The notes beneath the pieces were generated by a model. That model did no database searches and was not told the DNA's origin. It saw nothing but the letters and a program-made list of their open reading frames with translations. A stretch of DNA of 64,000 nucleotides from contig NC_135151.1 of NCBI RefSeq assembly GCF_050948215.1, positions 11,882,220 to 11,946,219 on the forward strand, in the 5' to 3' direction. Both the position numbers and the translations under genes were made by a program. Position 1 is the first letter of the stretch. The number at the start of each line of letters is the position of its first letter. The DNA is from Halictus rubicundus. Taxonomy: Eukaryota > Arthropoda > Insecta > Hymenoptera > Halictidae. This document shows, in pieces, positions 38,330 through 49,136 of the stretch.

Positions 38330-39718
38330 CACTGTCCAACACCAAAAAAATTTTGCAATACCTGTTGGGTGATTCTTATACACTTTGTCATCCTAAAACC
38401 GAATCTGAAAGTAGAATTGCTCCATCACGCAACGTTTTCGAAAAATTTTGGTTTTTGTAAAAATGCCCGATTTTGATACGAAACGACGTGTTACGCAAAA
38501 ACTAAATACGCGAGAAAGTTCAAATTTGAGTCAAGAGATAGAGGGGACTCTCCTCTACATATTCATATAGTCAATTATATTTTTATGTACTTCCTAATAG
38601 TTGTAAATGGTTGTTAAAGTTTGAAAATGTGCCGACGCGGGTACTTTGTACGCTCTATTTTTGTATTTATGTGAAAAATCCTTTATCTAGCAGGAATTTA
38701 CTATACAGGAATGCATTCTACAGACATTTCTGGTAAAGAAACCATTCACGAAAAGTATTTGGTTCCCTTAATGTACGAGAAGGATCAGAAAATGTTAATT
38801 GACAGCGTGTGCGCGACGCGTTCGCGCCAGACGGCCATTGCAGCCTTTTCGCGACTCGCCAGGGCCGTCGCTATGCGTAGTCGACGTTGGTACCACTCAA
38901 GTATGTCTTTGCTTACTATGCTTAATTAAATACATTTTTTTTTGTCTTTTTGGGTGCCAATCATTACAAAAGATTATAAAAATACGAGTTATATTCACAT
39001 TTCATTCAATTTTCTTTATTAAGCATTTCCACAATGAAATGTGAATATAACTCGTATTTTTATAATCTTTTGTAATGATTGGCACCCAAAAAGACAAAAA
39101 AAATTTATATAATTAAGCATAGTAAGCAAAGACATACTTGAGTGGTACCAACGTCGACTACGCATAGCGACGGCCCTGGCGAGTCGCGAAAAGGCTGCAA
39201 TGGCCGTCTGGCGCGAACGCGTCGCGCACACGCTGTCAATTAACATTTTCTGATCCTTCTCGTACATTAAGGGAACCAAATACTTTTCGTGAATGGTTTC
39301 TTTACCAGAAATGTCTGTAGAATGCATTCCTGTATAGTAAATTCCTGCTAGATAAAGGATTTTTCACATAAATACAAAAATAGAGCGTACAAAGTACCCG
39401 CGTCGGCACATTTTCAAACTTTAACAACCATTTACAACTATTAGGAAGTACATAAAAATATAATTGACTATATGAATATGTAGAGGAGAGACCCCTCTAT
39501 CTCTTGACTCAAATTTGAACTTTCTCGCGTATTTAGTTTTTGCGTAACACGTCGTTTCGTATCAAAATCGGGCATTTTTACAAAAACCAAAATTTTTCGA
39601 AAACGTTGCGTGATGGAGCAATTCTACTTTCAGATTCGGTTTTAGGATGACAAAGTGTATAAGAATCACCCAACAGGTATTGCAAAACTCGAAAAAAGTT
39701 TAATTTTATTGGACAGTG
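38330..39718. mobile_element. 1389-bp foldback element with near-identical 0.68-kb arms
   Basis: The left arm (38330 to about 39005) reappears in reverse complement as the right arm (about 39033-39718), around a spacer of roughly 27 bases containing CTTTATTAAGCATTTCC. The ends read CACTGTCCAA and TTGGACAGTG, and TTA flanks both sides (38327-38329 and 39719-39721). A 3-bp TTA duplication with CACTG ends fits a PIF/Harbinger-like or CACTA-like non-autonomous element. Arms differ by only a few substitutions and small indels (for example GGGGACTCTCC against GGGGTCTCTCC). Each arm carries the same 72-codon frame (38711-38929 and, reversed, inside 39019-39327). Confidence 0.85.
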
Positions 39719-39905
39719 TTATTATTTCTGTATTTTTAATTCGAATTTGCTTCGGAATTTATCACAAGTTTCTTTTCTTGAAATTACATTATATTATATT
39801 TTTGACACAAAATTAGTACTCTGAAATTTTATTATATTATATTATATTTTTGACATAAAATTGGCATTTTCAAATTATATTATATTATATTTTTAACATA
39901 AAATT

Positions 39906-40564
39906 GGTATTCCTCCGATCGGAGGTCCCTCGGGGCTCACTCACGGGCCGGGCCGTGGGTGAGTACGCGTATTAGCGAACTCGGGGCGACAAAAACTTGT
40001 AGGTTGTTGCGTTCTAATTTCGCTATATTTATTCTTGATTAAAATTTTTCAACTTTCAAATTAAAAATTATTTCTGAACTTTCAAAAGTTCTTCTTCTAA
40101 AATTTATTTATCTGGTTTAAAATTGGTATTCCTCCGAATGGAGGTCCTTTAGCGACTCGCTCACGGGCCGGGCCCGTGGGTGAGTACGGGTATTAGCGAA
40201 CCCATGGCGACCCGAGCTTGTAGGTCATTGCGTCCCAATTTCGTTAGATTTATTTTTTATTGAAATTGATCATCTTTCCAATTAAGCATTACTTCTGAAT
40301 TTTCAAAAGTTCCTCTTGTAAAATTTATGTATTTGGTATAAAATTGGTATTCCTCCGAACGGAGGTCCCTCAGGGGCTCACTCACGGATGGGGCCGTGGG
40401 TGAGACGGGTATTGGCAAACCCGAGGCGACCCTAGCCTTTAGGTTGTTGCGTCCCTATCTCGTTAGATTTATTTTCGATTGGAATTGTTCATCTTTCCAA
40501 TTGAAATTTATTTCTGAACTTTCAAAAGTTCCTCTTTTAAAATTTATCTATCTGATTTAAAATT
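39906..40564. repeat. Three 219-220-bp subrepeats leading into the macrosatellite
   Basis: Copies start at 39906, 40125 and 40345 (GGTATTCCTCCGA), and the next, altered copy at 40565 opens unit 1. Each holds the hairpins CCTCCGAACGGAGG and CTCACTCACGG/CCGTGGGTGAG, the phrase GTATTAGCGAACCC, and an AT-rich tail with CTGAACTTTCAAAAGTTC. Single extra copies of this subrepeat recur inside units 1, 2 and 4 (near 42607, 44747 and 48917). Confidence 0.9.
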
Positions 40565-42827
40565 GGTATTCCTCCGAACGGAGGTCCCTCAGGGACTCAC
40601 TGCTGTGGGTGAGTACGGGTATTGGCGAACCCGGGGCGCCCCGAAGCGCCACCTCAGTAGATTGAAGTTCTGTCTTCATCTACTCTTAGTTTGTTGTCGG
40701 TTAGGCCGTACTCGTGTACGGGGTTGTTATGGCTCCCGTGAGCCGGTTAGATTCGCACTCTCGTGCATATTAGGTAGGCCGTACTCGTGTACGGGGTTGT
40801 TATGGCTCTCGTGAGCCGGTTAGATTTGCACTCTTGTGCATGTAGGTAGGCCGTACTCGTGTACGGGGTTAGCTTGGCTCTCGTGAGCTGGTGTTAGGTT
40901 GGCTCTCGTGAGCTGGGTAGATTTCGCACTCTTGTGCATATTAGGTAGGCCGTACTCGTGTACGGGGTCATCGTTTCATCTTATTTTCGTCGTCTTTTTT
41001 TACTTCGGTTCCTCCATTGTATTGTGTCTCATTACTATTAGTCTGTTTCAGAGTGAATGCAACAGATGAGAAATTTTGTCGTCGAACGAAGACACCACAT
41101 CGAACGAAGACACCGCATCGTACGAAGACTCGTTTCTTCTTCGATTACTTCTGCGTTCCTCCGTTTTGTGTCTAATTATTATTAGTCTGTTTCAGTTAAA
41201 TCACAACAGTTCAGCTTGATCATCGTCGAACGAAGACAACGAATAGTAAGAAGACTTCACAGTATTTATAAGTTCGTATTAGTTCTCGAGCAATTATTGT
41301 GTTAGATTCACTTTGTTAGTTTCGCTTGTTGATTTGGGTCACAGCCTTCTGCTGTGACCAGTTGGTAACGTCACCCTCGAACCAGAGGCTACTACTCTGG
41401 TTCGCTTCTTTCATTTTTCTTTCTCGTAAATCTGAGCCTTCTGCTCCATTTTTATTTTCTCTGGAATTGTTCAGAGACTTGTCAGAATTAGTTTTTTTTT
41501 GGCTCACAATAATTGCTCGATTCGATTGCGTGCGTTAGTTATTAAGCTTGTTTATCAGTATTGTATAAATGTCGAGTAATTATTGCCGTAACTTCAGTTT
41601 GCTCGGTTCGATTTTTGATTCCGACACAGCCTTATGCTGTGTCGGACCTTGCTTGTATGTACCAGACCGGTTGGTACCGCTGCTCGGCGTAGATCCATTG
41701 AGAGGGATGGTTGAGAGACCTGTTCACTCGTGTAAAATCCTCTCTGCTGTAAGGCCACCCGAGTCGCCTCAACGCTAGTCGTTGTCTGGCGACAGGTGGG
41801 TGGGGGAAATGGGTATCGTTTGAACGCTTCTCTCGGCCATCGCTCTTCGTGAGGACACGTCGGGTACCGGTGCTGGCTGGAGTTGGGCTGCAAGCATTGT
41901 ACGCGTCGCGTCACCCTCGATCCAGAGCCTTCTGCTCTGGTTCGGTTTTGTTTCTCTCTTTGAAAGAATCAGAGCCTTCTGCCTGATTCGTTTTTGATCT
42001 CCCGTGAATCGGAGACTTCTTCTCCGATTCACACCTTTTGCTCCGCAATAATTGCTCGACATACGCTGCGAAATTTAGTTTGTAAGGCTCGAAAGCGTCG
42101 TTGTAAGAAAGGGAGTCAGAAGGAAGCGTATCGAATTCCTTCTGGCTTCCTTTCGGGTCTCTTGTGCAGCAACCTCCTCGTGGTGAGACCCGGGCAATCG
42201 GTAATATTCTCTATTTGTTAGATCTTCTATTATCTAACAAATAGAGAATAATATCGAGCTAATAGCTGCTCATTTATAATTTGCGGTAACATTGTGAAAT
42301 AAAATTAAGACATACTAATAATAAAAACTTCTGTATTTAATTGAATTGTGTCTCAATTTATTTTAAACTTGTTTCGGGTGGGCCAAGGGTCCTCCCTGCT
42401 TTCCTTCGTGCTTTCCTTGTTTACCCTTGGCCCACCTACGCCTTCTTTGCAGCTCTTTTTAATTATTAATCGAAACACACACTTCTTGTTTCGGAATACT
42501 TTTCCATTCAATAAACATCCTACATTTTTTCTGGATTTCTAATTGAAATTTGCTTCTGAACTTTTTAAAAGTTCCTTTTCTTAAAATTCCTATGTTTGGC
42601 TTAAAATTGGTATTCCTCCGAACGGAGGTCCCTCAGGGGCTCACTCACGGATGGGGCCGTGGGTGAGACGGGTATTGGCAAACCCGAGGCGACCCTAGCC
42701 TTTAGGTTGTTGCGTCCCTATCTCGTTAGATTTATTTTCGATTGGAGTTGTTCATCTTTCCAATTGAAATTTATTTCTGAACTTTCAAAAGTTCTTATTC
42801 TAAAATTTATATATCTGGTTTTAAATT
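40565..42827 (+). repeat. Hairpin macrosatellite unit 1
   Basis: 2263 bp. In order it holds a CCTCCGAACGGAGG hairpin; GTAGAT..ATCTAC hairpin; a cluster (40704-40967) of CCGTACTCGTGTACGG, GGCTCTCGTGAGCC and GCACTCTTGTGC hairpins; and GTCGAACGAAGAC repeats. These are followed by GTCACAGCCTTCTGCTGTGAC, the GACACAGC../..GCTGTGTC hairpin, CCAGAGCCTTCTGCTCTGG, AATCAG..CTGATT, GAATCGGAG../CTCCGATTC, and GGAAG../CTTCC and GGGTCTC../GAGACCC pairs. An A/T-rich 18-bp stem lies at 42205-42250 and the GGTGGGCCAAGGG stem at 42377-42436. A 69-codon frame lies at 41569-41778. Confidence 0.92.
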
Positions 42828-44967
42828 GGTATTCCTCCGAACGGAGGTCCCTCAGGGACTCACTGCTGTGGGTGAGTACGGGTATTGGCGAACCCGGGGC
42901 GCCCCGAAGCGCCACCTCAGTAGATTGAAGTTTTGACTTCATCTACTCTTAGTTTGTTCTCGGTTAGGCCGTACTCGTGTACGGGGTTAGTTTGGCTCTC
43001 GTGAGCCGTTAGATTTGCACTCTTGTGCATGTAGGTAGGCCGTACTCGTGTACGGGGTTAGTTTGGCTATCATGAGCCGTTAGATTCGCACTCTTGTGCA
43101 TGTTAGGTAGGCCGCACTCGTGTGCGGGGTTAGCTTGGCTCTCGTGAGCTGGTATTAGGTTGGCTCTCGTGAGCTGGATAGATTTCGCACTCTTGTGCAT
43201 ATTAGGTAGGCCGTACTCGTGTACGGGGTCATCGTTTCATCTTATTTTCGTCGTCTTTTTTTACTTCGGTTCCTCCATTGTATTGTGTCTCATTACTATT
43301 AGTCTGTTTCAGAGTGAATGCAACAGATGAGAAATTTTGTCGTCGAACGAAGACACCACATCGAACGAAGACACCGCATCGAACGAAGACCACATTATTT
43401 ATAAGTTAGTATTAGTTGTCGAGCAATTATTGTGTTCGATTCATTTTGTTAGTTTCGCTTGTTGATTTGGGTCACAGCCTTCTGCTGTGACCAGTTGGTA
43501 GCGTCACCATCGAACCAGAGGCTAGTACTCTGGTTCGCTTCTTTCATTTCTCTTTCTTGTAAATCTGAGCCTTCTGCTCCATTTTTATTTTCTCTGGAAT
43601 TGTTCAGAGACTTGTCAGAATTTGTTTTTTTTTGGCTCACAATAATTGCTCGATTCGATTGCGTGCGTTAGTTATTCAGCTTGTTTATCAGTATTGTATA
43701 AATGTCGAGTAATTATTGCCGTAACTTCAGTTTGCTCGGTTCGATTTTTGATTCCGACACAGCCTTCTGCTGTGTCGGACCTTGCTTGTATGTACCAGAC
43801 CGGTTGGTATCGGTGCTCGGCGTAGATCCATTGAGAGGGATGTTCGAGAGACCTGTTCACTCGTGTAAAATCCTCCCTGCCGTAAGTCCACCCGAGTCGC
43901 CTCAACGCTAGTCGTTGCCTGGCGACAGGTGGGTGGGGGAAACTTAGGGTATCGTTTGAACGCTTCTCTCGGCCATCGCTCTTCGTGAGGACACGTCGGG
44001 TACCGGTGCTGGCTGGAGTTGGGCTGCAAGCATTGTACGAGTCGCGTCACCCTCGATCCAGAGCCTTCTGCTCTGGTTCAGTTTTGTTTCTCTCTTTGAA
44101 AGAATCAGAGCCTTCTGCCTGATTCGTTTTTGATCTCCCGTGAATCGGAGACTTCTTCTCCGATTCACACCTTTTGCTCCGCAATAATTACTCGACATAC
44201 ACTGCGAAATTTAGTGTCTAAGACTCGAAATCGTCGTTGTAAGAAAGGGAGTCAGAAGGAAGCGTATTGAATTCCTTCTGGCTTCCTTTCGGGTCTCTTG
44301 TGCAGCAACCTCCTCGTGGTGAGACCCGGGCAATCGATATTATTCTCTATTTGTTAGATCTTCTATTATCTTACAAATAGAGAATAATATCGAGCTAGTA
44401 GCTGCTCATTTATACTTTGCGATAACATTGTGAAATAAAATTTAAGACGTACTAATAATAAAAACTTGTGTATTTAATTGAATTGTGTCTGAATTTATTT
44501 TAAACTTGCTCGGGGTGGGCCAAGGGTCCTTCCTGCTTTCCTTTGTGCTTTCCTTGTTTACCCTTGGCCCACCTACGCCTTCTTGGCAGCTCCTTTTAAT
44601 TATTAATCGAAACACATACTTTTTGTTTCGGAATACCTTTTCATTCAATAAACATCGTACATATTATTCTGGATTTCTAATTGAAATTTGCTTCTGAACT
44701 TTTCAAAAGTTCCTTTTCTTAAAATTGCTATGTTTGGCTTAAAATTGGTATTCCTCCGATCGGAGGTCCCCCGGCGACTCACTCACGGGTGGGGCCCGTG
44801 GGTGAGTACGGGTATTTGCGAACCCGGGGCGACCCTAGCCTTTATGTTGTTGCGTCCCAATTTCGTTTGATTTATTTTGGATTGGAATTGTTCATCTTTC
44901 CAATTGAAATTTATTTCTGAACTTTCAAAAGTTCTTCTTCTAAAATTTATATATCTGGTTTTAAATT
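42828..44967 (+). repeat. Hairpin macrosatellite unit 2
   Basis: 2140 bp with the same hairpin order as unit 1. It has the paired-change variant CCGCACTCGTGTGCGG at 43112-43127. The A/T stem at 44335-44392 is a 20-bp outer stem with one T-T mismatch deeper inside. The 69-codon frame is at 43702-43911. Compared with unit 1 one GAAGAC block is deleted (near 43390). Confidence 0.92.
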
Positions 44968-46858
44968 GGTATTCCTCCGAACGGAGGTCCCTCAGGGACT
45001 CACTGCTGTGGGTGAGTACGGGTATTGGCGAACCCGGGGCGCCCCGAAGCGCCACCTCAGTAGAGTGAAGTTCTGACTTCATCTACTCTTAGCTTCTTGT
45101 CGGGTAGGCCGTACTTGTGTACGGGGTTTGTTTGGCTCTCGTGAGCCGGGTAGATTCGCACTCTTGTGCATATTAGGTAGGCCGCACTCGTGTGCGGGGT
45201 TAGCTTGGCTCTCGTGAGCTGGTCTTAGGTAGGCTCTCGTGAGCCGGTTAGTTTCGCACTCTCGTGCATATTAGGTAGGCCGTACTCGTGTACGGGGTCA
45301 TCGTTTCATCTTTGTTTCGTCGTCTTCTTTTACTTCGGTTCCACCATTGTATCGTGTCTAATTATTATTAGTCTGTTTCAGAGTGAGTATTACAGTCGAG
45401 AAAATTTATCGTCGAACGAAGACACCACATGAAACGAAGACAACGTGGTATGAAGACTTCTTATTATTTATAAGTTCGTATTAGTTCTCGAGCAATTATT
45501 GTATTAGAATCACTATGTTAGTTTCGTTTGTTGATTTGGGTCACAGCCTTCTGCTGTGGTAAATCTGAGCCATGTGCTCCATTTTTATTTTCTCTGTCAT
45601 TATTCAGAGACTTGTTAGACTCAGGTCTTTTTTTTTTTGCTCACAATAATTGCTCGACTAGTTATTAAGGCTGTTTGTTAGTATTGTATATATGTCGAGT
45701 AATTTTTGCCCTAACTTGACTTTGCTCGGTTCGATTTTTGACTCCGACACAGCCTTCTGCTGTGTCGGACCTTGCTTGTATGTACCAGACCGGTTGGTAC
45801 CGGTGCTCGGCGTAGATCCATTGAGAGGGATGTACGAGAGACCTGTTCACTCGTGTAAAATCCTCCCTGCCGTAAGTCCACCCGAGTCGCCTCAACGCTA
45901 GTCGTTGCCTGGCGACAGGTGGGTGGGGGAAACTTAGGGTATCGTTTGAACGCTTCTCTCGGCCATCGCTCTTCGTGAGGACACGTCGGGTATCGGTGCT
46001 GGCTGGAGTTGGTTCTGCAAGCATTGTACGCGTCGCGTCACCCTCGATCCAGAGCCTTCAGCTCTGGTTCGGTTTTGTTTCTCTCTTCGAAAGAATCAGA
46101 GCCTTCTGCCTGATTCGTTTTCGATCTCCCGTGAATCGGAGACTTCTTCTCCGATTCACACCTTTTGCTCCGCAATAATTACTCGACATACCCTGCGAAA
46201 TTTAGTTTGTAAGACTCGAAATCGTCGTTGTAAGAAAGGGAGTCAGAAGGAAGCGTGTTGAATTCCTTCTGGCTTCCTTTCGGGTCTCTTGTGCAGCAAC
46301 CTCCTCGTGGTGAGACCCGGGCAATCGATAATATTCTCTATTTGTGAGATCTTCTATTATCTTACAAATAATGAATAAAATCGAGCTAATAGCTGCTCAT
46401 TTGTAATTTGCGATAACATTGTGAAATAAAATTTAAGACGTACTGATAATAAAAACTTGTGTATTTAATTGAATTGTGTCTGAATTTATTTTAAACTTGC
46501 ATGGGGTGGGCCAAGGGTCCTTCCTGCCTTCCTTCTCGCTTTCCTTGTTTGCCCTTGGCCCACCTACGCCTTCTTGGCAGCTCCTTTTAATTATTAATCG
46601 AAACACACACTTCTTGTTTCGGAATACTTTTTCATTCAATAAACATCGTACATTTTTTCTGGATTTCTAATTGAAATTTGCTTCTGAACTTTTTAAAAGT
46701 TCCGTTTCTTAAAATTGCTATGACCCTAGCCTTTATGTCGTTGCGTCCCAATTTCGTTTGATTTATTTTCGATTGGAATTGTTCATCTTTCCAATTGAAA
46801 TTTATTTCTGAACTTTCAAAAGTTCTTATTCTAAAATTTATATATCTGGTTTTAAATT
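44968..46858 (+). repeat. Hairpin macrosatellite unit 3 (shortest, with deletions)
   Basis: 1891 bp. It carries CCGCACTCGTGTGCGG (45182-45197). A deletion near 45560 removes the CCAGAGGCTACTACTCTGG hairpin, and another near 46720 removes an opening subrepeat. The A/T stem (46325-46383) has a G-T pair at the position that varies between units. The G/C stem (46505-46564) has a T-G wobble at its inner end. The 69-codon frame is at 45692-45901. Confidence 0.92.
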
Positions 46859-49136
46859 GGTATTCCTCCGAACGGAGGTCCCTCAGGGACTCACTGCTGT
46901 GGGTGAGTACGGGTATTGGCGAACCCGGGGCGCCCCGAAGCGCCACCTCAGTAGATGGAAGTTCTGACTTCATCTACTCTTAGTTTCTTGTCGGTTAGGC
47001 CGTACTTGTGTACGGGGTGGTTTGGCTCTCGTGAGCCGTTAGATTTGCACTCTTGTGCATGTTAGGTAGGCCGTACTCGTGTACGGGGTTAGTTTGTCTC
47101 TTGTGAGCTGGTAGATTTGCACTCGTGTGCATGTTAGGTAGGCCGGACTCGTGTACGGGGTCATCGTTTTGTCTTTATTTCATCGTCTTCTGATACTTCG
47201 TTATTCCTCCATTGTTTTGTGTCTAATCATTACTAATCTGTTTCAGATTGAGTACAACAGTTGCAGAAATTTATCATCGAACGAAGACAACGCATCGTAC
47301 GAAGACTCGTTTCTTCTTCGATTACTTCTGTGTTCCTCCATTTTGTGTCTAATTATTATTAGTCTGTTTCAGTTAAATCGCAACAGTTCAGCATGATCAT
47401 CGTCGAACGAAGACAACGAATAGTAAGAAGACTTCACAGTATTTATAAGTTCGTATTAGTTCTCGAGCAATTATTGTGTTAGATTCACTTTGTTAGTTTC
47501 GCTTGTTGATTTGGGTCACAGCCTTCTGCTGTGACCAGTTGGTAACGTCACCCTCGAACCAGAGGCTACTACTCTGGTTCGCTTCTTTCATTTTTCTTTC
47601 TCGTAAATCTGAGCCTTCTGCTCCATTTTTATTTTCTCTGGAATTGTTCAGAGACTTGTCAGATTTAGTTTTTTTTTGGCTCACAATAATTGCTCGATTC
47701 GAGTGCGTGCGTTAGTTATTAAGCTTGTTTATTAGTATTGTATAAATGTCGAGTAATTATTGCCGTAACTTCACTTTGCTCGGTTCGATTTTTGATTCCG
47801 ACACAGCCTTATGCTGTGTCGGACCTTGCTTGTATGTACCAGACCGGTTGGTACCGGTGCTCGGCGTAGATCCATTGAGAGGGATGTTCGAGAGACCTGT
47901 TCACTCGTGTAAAATCCTCCCTGCCGTAAGTCCACCCGAGTCGCCTCAACGCTAGTCGTTGCCTGGCGACAGGTGGGTGGGGGAAACTTAGGGTATCGTT
48001 TGAACGCTTCTCTCGGCCATCGCTCTTCGTGAGGACACGTCGGGTACCGGTGCTGGCTGGAGTTGGGCTGCAAGCATTGTACGCGTCGCGTCACCCTCGA
48101 TCCAGAGCCTTCTGCTCTGGTTCGGTTTTGTTTCTCTCTTTGAAAGAATCAGAGCCTTCTGCCTGATTCGTTTTTAATCTCCCGTGAATCGGAGACTTCT
48201 TCTCCGACTCACTCCATTTGCTCCGCAATAATTACTCGACATACTCTGCGAAATTTAGTTTCTAAGACTCGAAACCGTCGTTGTAAGAAAGGGAGTCAGA
48301 AGGAAGCGTATTGAATTCCTTCTGGCTTCCTTTCGGGTCTCTTGTGCAGCAACCTCCTCGTGGTGAGACCCGGGCAATCGGTATTATTCTCTATTTGTAA
48401 GAACTTCTAGTAATCTTACAAATAGGGAATAATATCGAGCTAATAGCTGCTTATTTGTAATTTGCGATAACATTGTGAAATAAAATTTAAGACGTACTGA
48501 TAATAAAAACTTGTGTGTTTAATTGAATTGTGTGTGTCTGAATTTATTTTAAACTTGCATGGGGTGGGCCAAAGGTCGTTCCTGCTTTCCTTCGCGCTTT
48601 CCTTGTTTACCTTTGGCCCACCTACGCCTTCTTGGCAGCTCCTTTTAATTATTAACCGAAACACACACTTCTTGTTTCGGAATACTTTTTCATTCAATAA
48701 ACATCGTACATTTTTCCTGGATTTCTAATTGAAATTTGCTTCTGAACTTTTTAAAAGTTCCGTTTCTTAAAATTGCTATGACCCTAGCCTTTATGTCGTT
48801 GCGTCCCAATTTCGTTTGATTTATTTTCGATTGGAATTGTACATCTTTCCAATTGAAATTTATTTCTGAACTTTCAAAAGTTCTTATTCTAAAATTTATA
48901 TATCTGATTTAAAATTGGTATTCCTCCAAACGGAGGTCCCTCAGAGGCTCACTCACGGGCCGGGCCGTGGGTGAGTACGGGTATTAGCGAACCCGGGGCG
49001 ACCCTAGCTTTTATGTTGTTGCGTCCCAATTTCGTTTGATTTATTTTCGATTGGAATTGTACATCTTTCCAATTGAAATTTATTTCTGAACTTTCAAAAG
49101 TTCTTATTCTAAAATTTATATGTCTGGTTTTAAATT
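46859..49136 (+). repeat. Hairpin macrosatellite unit 4
   Basis: 2278 bp, same hairpin order. The G/C stem at 48563-48622 reads CCAAAGGT../..ACCTTTGG where units 1 and 2 read CCAAGGGT../..ACCCTTGG. The A/T stem at 48379-48437 reads TTTGTAAGA../..TCTTACAAA where unit 1 reads TTTGTTAGA../..TCTAACAAA. Both are paired changes that keep the stem. The 69-codon frame is at 47746-47955. Confidence 0.92.
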
